NCBI RefSeq assembly: GCF_017654505.1
Contig: NC_054534.1
Coordinates: 10,532,571-10,596,570 of the forward strand
DNA length: 64,000 nt
DNA from: Polyodon spathula
Lineage: Eukaryota; Chordata; Actinopteri; Acipenseriformes; Polyodontidae
Direction: 5' to 3'
Shown here piece after piece: positions 59,731 through 64,000 of the stretch (its first letter is position 1; the number at the start of each line of letters is the position of its first letter). The notes under the pieces are model-generated. The model worked only from the letters and a program-made list of their open reading frames with translations, was not told where the DNA came from and searched no databases. The translations under genes and the position numbers were made by a program.

Positions 59731-61729
59731 ACCCAGAATTACAGGGCTGATCCTTTGATATGAACACGCATAAGAAAACATGTACCAACCAAGATAAACA
59801 ACAAGGTGGCTTCTGCAGCTGGCGCGGTGGATTAATGCAGCAGGCTTTCAAAGGAGGCACAGGTTGGTTTCACAACTTAGTCCGTAATTTATCTTCATTT
59901 GCTGGCAGGGCAGTGTGGGGAAGCGCTCAGTAAGTCCACATTCTGTATTTTCTTTAACCAATAAAATGTGTCTGCCTGTAGAAAGTGGAAGGGTTCTACT
60001 TAAACTAGCTGACCTATTTGGCCCTGCCTGCTATACTTGACATGCACACCTCACATCTGCTGTGTACATGTGAAGCTTGCAGATGTGGCAAATGTTGAAC
60101 TTCTGACTTGCAAAGCACGGCTTATTTAGTTTGCCTGAGGAGGTCATTGTATCATCAAAATTGACACATGTCTTTAAACACCAAGTCAGAATAGTATTAT
60201 TCTACCATTAAATTGCTGCAGAAGTCAAAGTACTAATGTTAATGAAACACAAATTGGAAAAGGTTATGTTTTGAACACTTTCTACAGTGAAACCAGGGGA
60301 TTTACAGTACCCACTCGGATCTTGGCATACTCAAAGTTCGTCCCAGTCATTCCTGTACATGCCGTTCAGCGTGTGTAGTGTGTGCGGTTTCATGAATTCA
60401 TTTCAAGTGAATGACCTCCACACAGCCTGCCACAGTTTGTGCTATTCCCTGCTCTGAGGATAAACAGAGTGCGCTGTGGTCTCTTTCATGAGTGCTAGGA
60501 TTCTCCTGCGCTGTGAGCTACCACAGCTAGTGCAATCCTCCTACTATTAACCTGTTTACCTGTATTTTAGCGAGAGCTTTGTCCCAACATGTAAGCTATT
60601 ATTTGTGTCAATGCAGAAACTATGTTAAATGTTGCAGTTTATTTAATTGCTTGTTACCACACACCCATTTAAAATTATACTATAGTAAAATATACAGCAA
60701 AATTGCCAACAGGCTATATTGTTTTGGCAGAATATTATATGAAACAAAAGCACACAATTTCAATGGGAAGGTTGTTTGTCTAATACAGCCAGTGACTTTT
60801 TTGACAGGCGAGGCACAAATCACAAAATAGTTCTTACCACTCCCACTCAATGGCGAACATGCTAAAAGTAAATGTACTTTGTGCAGCTGATTTCATATAT
60901 GCCTCCACTAAGAACATTATAGTGCATTGAAGTAACAGACTGCAGTCACTATGTAAAATATACCCCCATCAATTAAAAAACAACATTAACACTGAAAGGA
61001 CACACAATTTACAGAATCGTGGTTACAAGTTTTTATAATCAATTGGCAATTCTGAACCTTAAAACCACATAGTATTCAGTTCTACAAGTCATTATGTGAC
61101 ACCAGCGCGGAACATTTGCTATAAAGACACAAATACAATATCACAAAATCATTAATTCAGAACAAACAAGGCAGCTTGTCATGTCGTGGCAAGAAATGGA
61201 CAGTTTTACGTCCATTAAAAGAGATGTAACCTTGCCTCATTTAGTTGAAAGAAGGAAACATGGACAACAATAGTTTGTTCACAGCGCTGCCTTCCATTTT
61301 ATGACCGCCTTGCCATGTTAGTTTACCGTCTTTCTTCACTCTTTCGGCAGCACTACATTGTTACAGCTTTCTGGCATTGTGAAAGCGAGTTGAGACTTTT
61401 AAATAATGTCACTAGCGCTTCTGTGGACTTAAATTTATTTAATTGGCTTAATTGTGTTTATGTTTCTCAAATAAAACAAATGTGCAAAAAGTTTTGTTTA
61501 GCCTTTGGAAATTATTGGTGAGGCCTTGCCTCAGCTGACAGGCTTCCTCTGAATACAGCAAATTACTGCAGTGTGCGTTCACAAACGGTTGTCCACGTGG
61601 AGTAGCCAGTGGGTTTTCTCTGTTTTGGGGTAATGCTTTGCTGTAACAATCGGTTGATTTTGTAATCCTATATTTTGTGATTAAACATTTTGAAAATCCG
61701 GCCCCTGGTTATATGTGAGATTCAGTATA

Positions 61730-61776
61730 CAGCTATGGTCAAAAGTTTTGCAGATTGAGACATAATAATTAAAAAC

Positions 61777-61856
<80 letters not shown>

Positions 61857-62071
61857 GGCGAAGCCATAAATAGTAATACACTATTTCATGTTAGATTTTG
61901 AAATGGCGCATTTTTCAATTTGTGTCAGTTTTTGCTTTAATTATGTGGAAAACTACTAAGTGGTATGAAATTCAGTGTGTTTACGTAACATTATTCAGCA
62001 GGTTTTATTTGACTTTATGAAGCAAAATTTGTTAATTGTATAGGGTGCTGCAAACCTTTTGGCCGGAGTTG
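61730..62071. mobile_element. Tc1/mariner-type MITE with internal TA array
   Basis: A 342-bp element between TA dinucleotides. The left end is CAGCTATGGTCAAAAGTTTT followed by GCAGA. The reverse complement of the right end is CAACTCCGGCCAAAAGGTTT followed by GCAGCA. These are Tc1-type ends. It has no transposase frame. An internal (TA)n of about 36 copies (61779-61850) accounts for a fifth of its length. Confidence 0.75.
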
Positions 62072-62180
62072 TAAGCCTCTCCTTGTGACAAGAGTGCTGC
62101 TCAGACAGGCTAATTCAGCACAGCAGTCCAACAGCATATCTTGCAGCTAACCTTTTATCTCTCTCTTTTATTTCTTTCAG

Positions 62181-62316
62181 GTCGTTGCAAACTTCTATGG
62201 AAAAAATCAAAGCTTTGAGGTGCAACCGAACGTGAAGATTGACATGTTCATTCAAAGACTTTCTCACGATGAGAACAGAGTCCATGGAAACCGAGACACA
62301 CCTGCTTGTAAATCAT
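62181..62316 (+). CDS. npr3: NPR3 exon 6
   Basis: Codes for residues 402-446: VVANFYGKNQSFEVQPNVKI, a linker, then DENRVHGNRDTPACKS. This is the juxtamembrane end of the ectodomain. C444 (in PACKS) corresponds to the membrane-proximal cysteine that links NPR3 subunits into a disulphide dimer. N410 (NQS) is a sequon. The acceptor TTTCTTTCAG|GTC is in phase 0. The donor TCAT|GTAATG leaves phase 1. The linker between PNVK and DENR diverges most from mammals. Confidence 0.94.
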
Positions 62317-63892
62317 GTAATGTTTTTCTACTTATTTTAATAGCGCTGAAAACTGTCAAAACCCAAAGGTTAAAATGTGAAAAGACTAAGACACTAAGCA
62401 TTTGCATCAGTAAGTTCATCAAAGTCCTGTTTGCTATGCCTTATAAATAAAACCCAAAGGCACTATAGGTCTGGTGGCATCGCTGTGGATCCGCAGTGCA
62501 GAAAATGATGAATTGGCAGGAGCGCGTTTCGGAGGACGGGAGTGGTGAGCCGAGGATACGGATAATAACTGGGAATACTACATTGGGGAGAAAAACCGGG
62601 GTAAAAAATTGGCGATGACTAAATTAAAAATAAAAATAACTAACTAAATAAAGAAAGAAATAAAACCCAAAGGCTTACAAATACATGGCCCTCGAAAAAA
62701 GCCTGTTTGGTGTGCCAGTTCTGTCCCATACTTGCTGTAGTGTTGGGTGTTAGCAAACATACTGTTTGAGTAGCATTCTAATACCAGACTTCCTGCTCTT
62801 CAGTGTCAATGCAATGGTGAGGCTGCAATGGCGACGCAGTGATTCTGTACGAAGGGCCCATGGTGTCTTGAGGGCAGCTCCAGTGACCCTGATATTTAAT
62901 CTGAGTACCATTGTGCTCTGCTTTATCTGCACCACTCGGCAGTATTTGTGCCTGAACAATTGTGTTGTTATTTTTTGTGTTCTCCTAGTGGTAATTGTAA
63001 CGACATTCCAATTGATATCTTTTAAAACGTTCCTGTACTGGAAAAGCAAGCAATGTAAGTGTATATATCGGTACAGCCTTTACCCTAACAGGGTTAAAAG
63101 GTTTGTTTTTTCCCTCTCATAACCGTACAATGGCCTAGAAAGGTTTTTTTTTTTTAACCAGTGATATCGTGGGATTTCTTGTTGAGAGGCAACCCTAATT
63201 GCTTGATAAAATACAGTCATCTCAACAGCTTGTGTTCAGGGATCATTTTCCCGAAATTGTGAAAGCACTTCATAGGTGTTACATGTCAAAGTCTAATCTA
63301 TAAGACCTTATTACTGTCGCACTGCTGTTGACTTACATAACTTATCAGTCACATTACACAAACGAAAGTGTGTTATATAAAGAAGCGCTATTACCTAACC
63401 CTTCTCTATCTGTAGTATGTTATTTTCGTTATGCATAAACCTGAAACCTATTAAAAAATAAAAAAACAACCCATTAAAGTTACCAAATATGTAATCTTTG
63501 TAGAAAACAATGTGGAGTAAACAGCTTTGAGAAATGTGTTCATCAAGCCATCGTTCAACTGGGACTCATAAGCAGCCTTTCGAAGTGTCAGCTCAGTTTT
63601 AAGAAATGTACCAAGACTTATTTACAGGAAATTTATCAACGTTGTTTTCAGCTGGGAAAAGGCATTGAAATATGAACAAAATGATTGATAATTTATATGC
63701 ATAGGAAATAAAGAGACATGCCAAACATACAGCTAATAAACTGTTTATGGCAATATTTGAAATTCCTCAAATGCTCAGTAGCAGCTCCTCCCAGTGAATG
63801 CCTGGCTTGGTGTTGATTGCTGGTGCAGTGAAGTGCATTGGGTTGTTGTGCAGGGGAAAGTGATTTGTGATGCCTTGCCTTTGTTTTCTAAG
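62317..63892 (+). other. npr3: NPR3 intron 6
   Basis: A 1.58-kb intron from GTAATG to TTTTCTAAG (or CTAAGCAG). A SINE fragment lies near its start. Confidence 0.85.
62500..62660 (+). mobile_element. SINE 3'-part fragment
   Basis: GGCAGGAGCGCGTTTCGGAG, then GGTGAGCCGAGGATACGGAT, AATACTACATTGGGGAGAAA and AAAATTGGCGATGACTAAAT with an A-rich tail. The end GAGAAAAA-type and ATTGGGG words recall the SINE at 52765-53300, but the body differs. The 5' tRNA-like head is not seen. Confidence 0.45.
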
Positions 63893-63980
63893 CAGGTGGG
63901 CTTGGGGAGTCAGCAGTCACTGGCATCGTGGTAGGAGCTCTTCTAGGAACAGCCCTGCTGCTGGCATTCTACTTCTTCAG
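63893..63980 (+). CDS. npr3: NPR3 exon 7 (transmembrane helix)
   Basis: Codes for residues 447-475 plus two bases: [11 protein letters not shown], then the single transmembrane helix [18 protein letters not shown]. The start uses the first AG of a CTAAGCAG acceptor, which restores the Ser-Gly-Gly seen in NPR3. The second AG (exon from 63896) would replace Ser-Gly by Cys. The donor TTCAG|GTTAGT leaves phase 2, and the next exon (outside the window) should complete Arg476 and the short cytoplasmic tail that contacts inhibitory G proteins. Confidence 0.94.
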
Positions 63981-64000
63981 GTTAGTGAAGCACAGCCTGC

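Larger units (their letters stand above)
58878..62180 (+). other. npr3: NPR3 intron 5
   Basis: A 3.3-kb intron from GTAAGG to TTTCTTTCAG. It contains a 43-bp minisatellite and a Tc1-type MITE. Bases 59075-59140 (TTTTTATATAGCGCCCTTCA) look like a minus-strand SINE 3' tail fragment. Confidence 0.85.

Noticed and set aside
59369..59860. 163-codon minus-strand frame
   Set aside because: Lies across the 43-bp minisatellite in NPR3 intron 5; the same peptide occurs in all frames.

Overview
The window is nuclear DNA of a vertebrate, most likely a ray-finned fish. It has spliced genes with GT/AG introns, tRNA-headed SINEs with a V-SINE-like 3' domain, CR1-like LINEs, Tc1/mariner and hAT-like elements, Ty3/gypsy debris and many long micro- and minisatellites. 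The repeat mixture reminds me of non-teleost lineages such as sturgeon or paddlefish, but no species assignment can be proved from this sequence alone.

Only two protein-coding genes are recognisable, and they are divergent (head to head). On the minus strand, 10456-11191 is the first coding exon of an ARID3-family transcription factor, most like ARID3C. Its ARID-domain exons are not in the window, so everything left of 10456 appears to be intron or the region beyond it. On the plus strand, 40546-63980 holds seven coding exons of NPR3, the natriuretic peptide clearance receptor. They cover the signal peptide, the whole ligand-binding ectodomain and the transmembrane helix. The last exon, for the short cytoplasmic tail, lies just past the right edge. 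Exon phases join cleanly and give 475 complete codons plus two bases.

Layout: 1-10455 is ARID3 intron with a SINE and several tandem arrays, including a 2.1-kb 21-bp minisatellite. 10456-11191 is the ARID3 exon. 11192-40545 is mostly intergenic, though unseen ARID3 5' exons may lie in its left part. It holds minisatellites with periods of about 5, 11, 31, 33, 40 and 45 bp, a degenerate gypsy pol split by a solo LTR, two copies of one CR1-like LINE (one inserted in a small MITE), SINEs, and long GT, CA/TA and CT tracts leading to NPR3. 40546-64000 is NPR3, whose introns carry an internally deleted Tc1-like transposon, a second Tc1 fragment, a Tc1-type MITE, SINEs, a possible Penelope-like relic and more tandem repeats.

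The two genes do not form a pathway together. NPR3 is a cell-surface receptor for natriuretic peptides and the ARID3 protein is a nuclear DNA-binding factor. I see no new multi-gene system. The best second-look items are tandem splice sites at three NPR3 junctions, microsatellites close to NPR3 splice and promoter regions, nested transposon insertions, a possible degenerate hammerhead-like motif, and minisatellites that stay open in frame because their period is a multiple of three.
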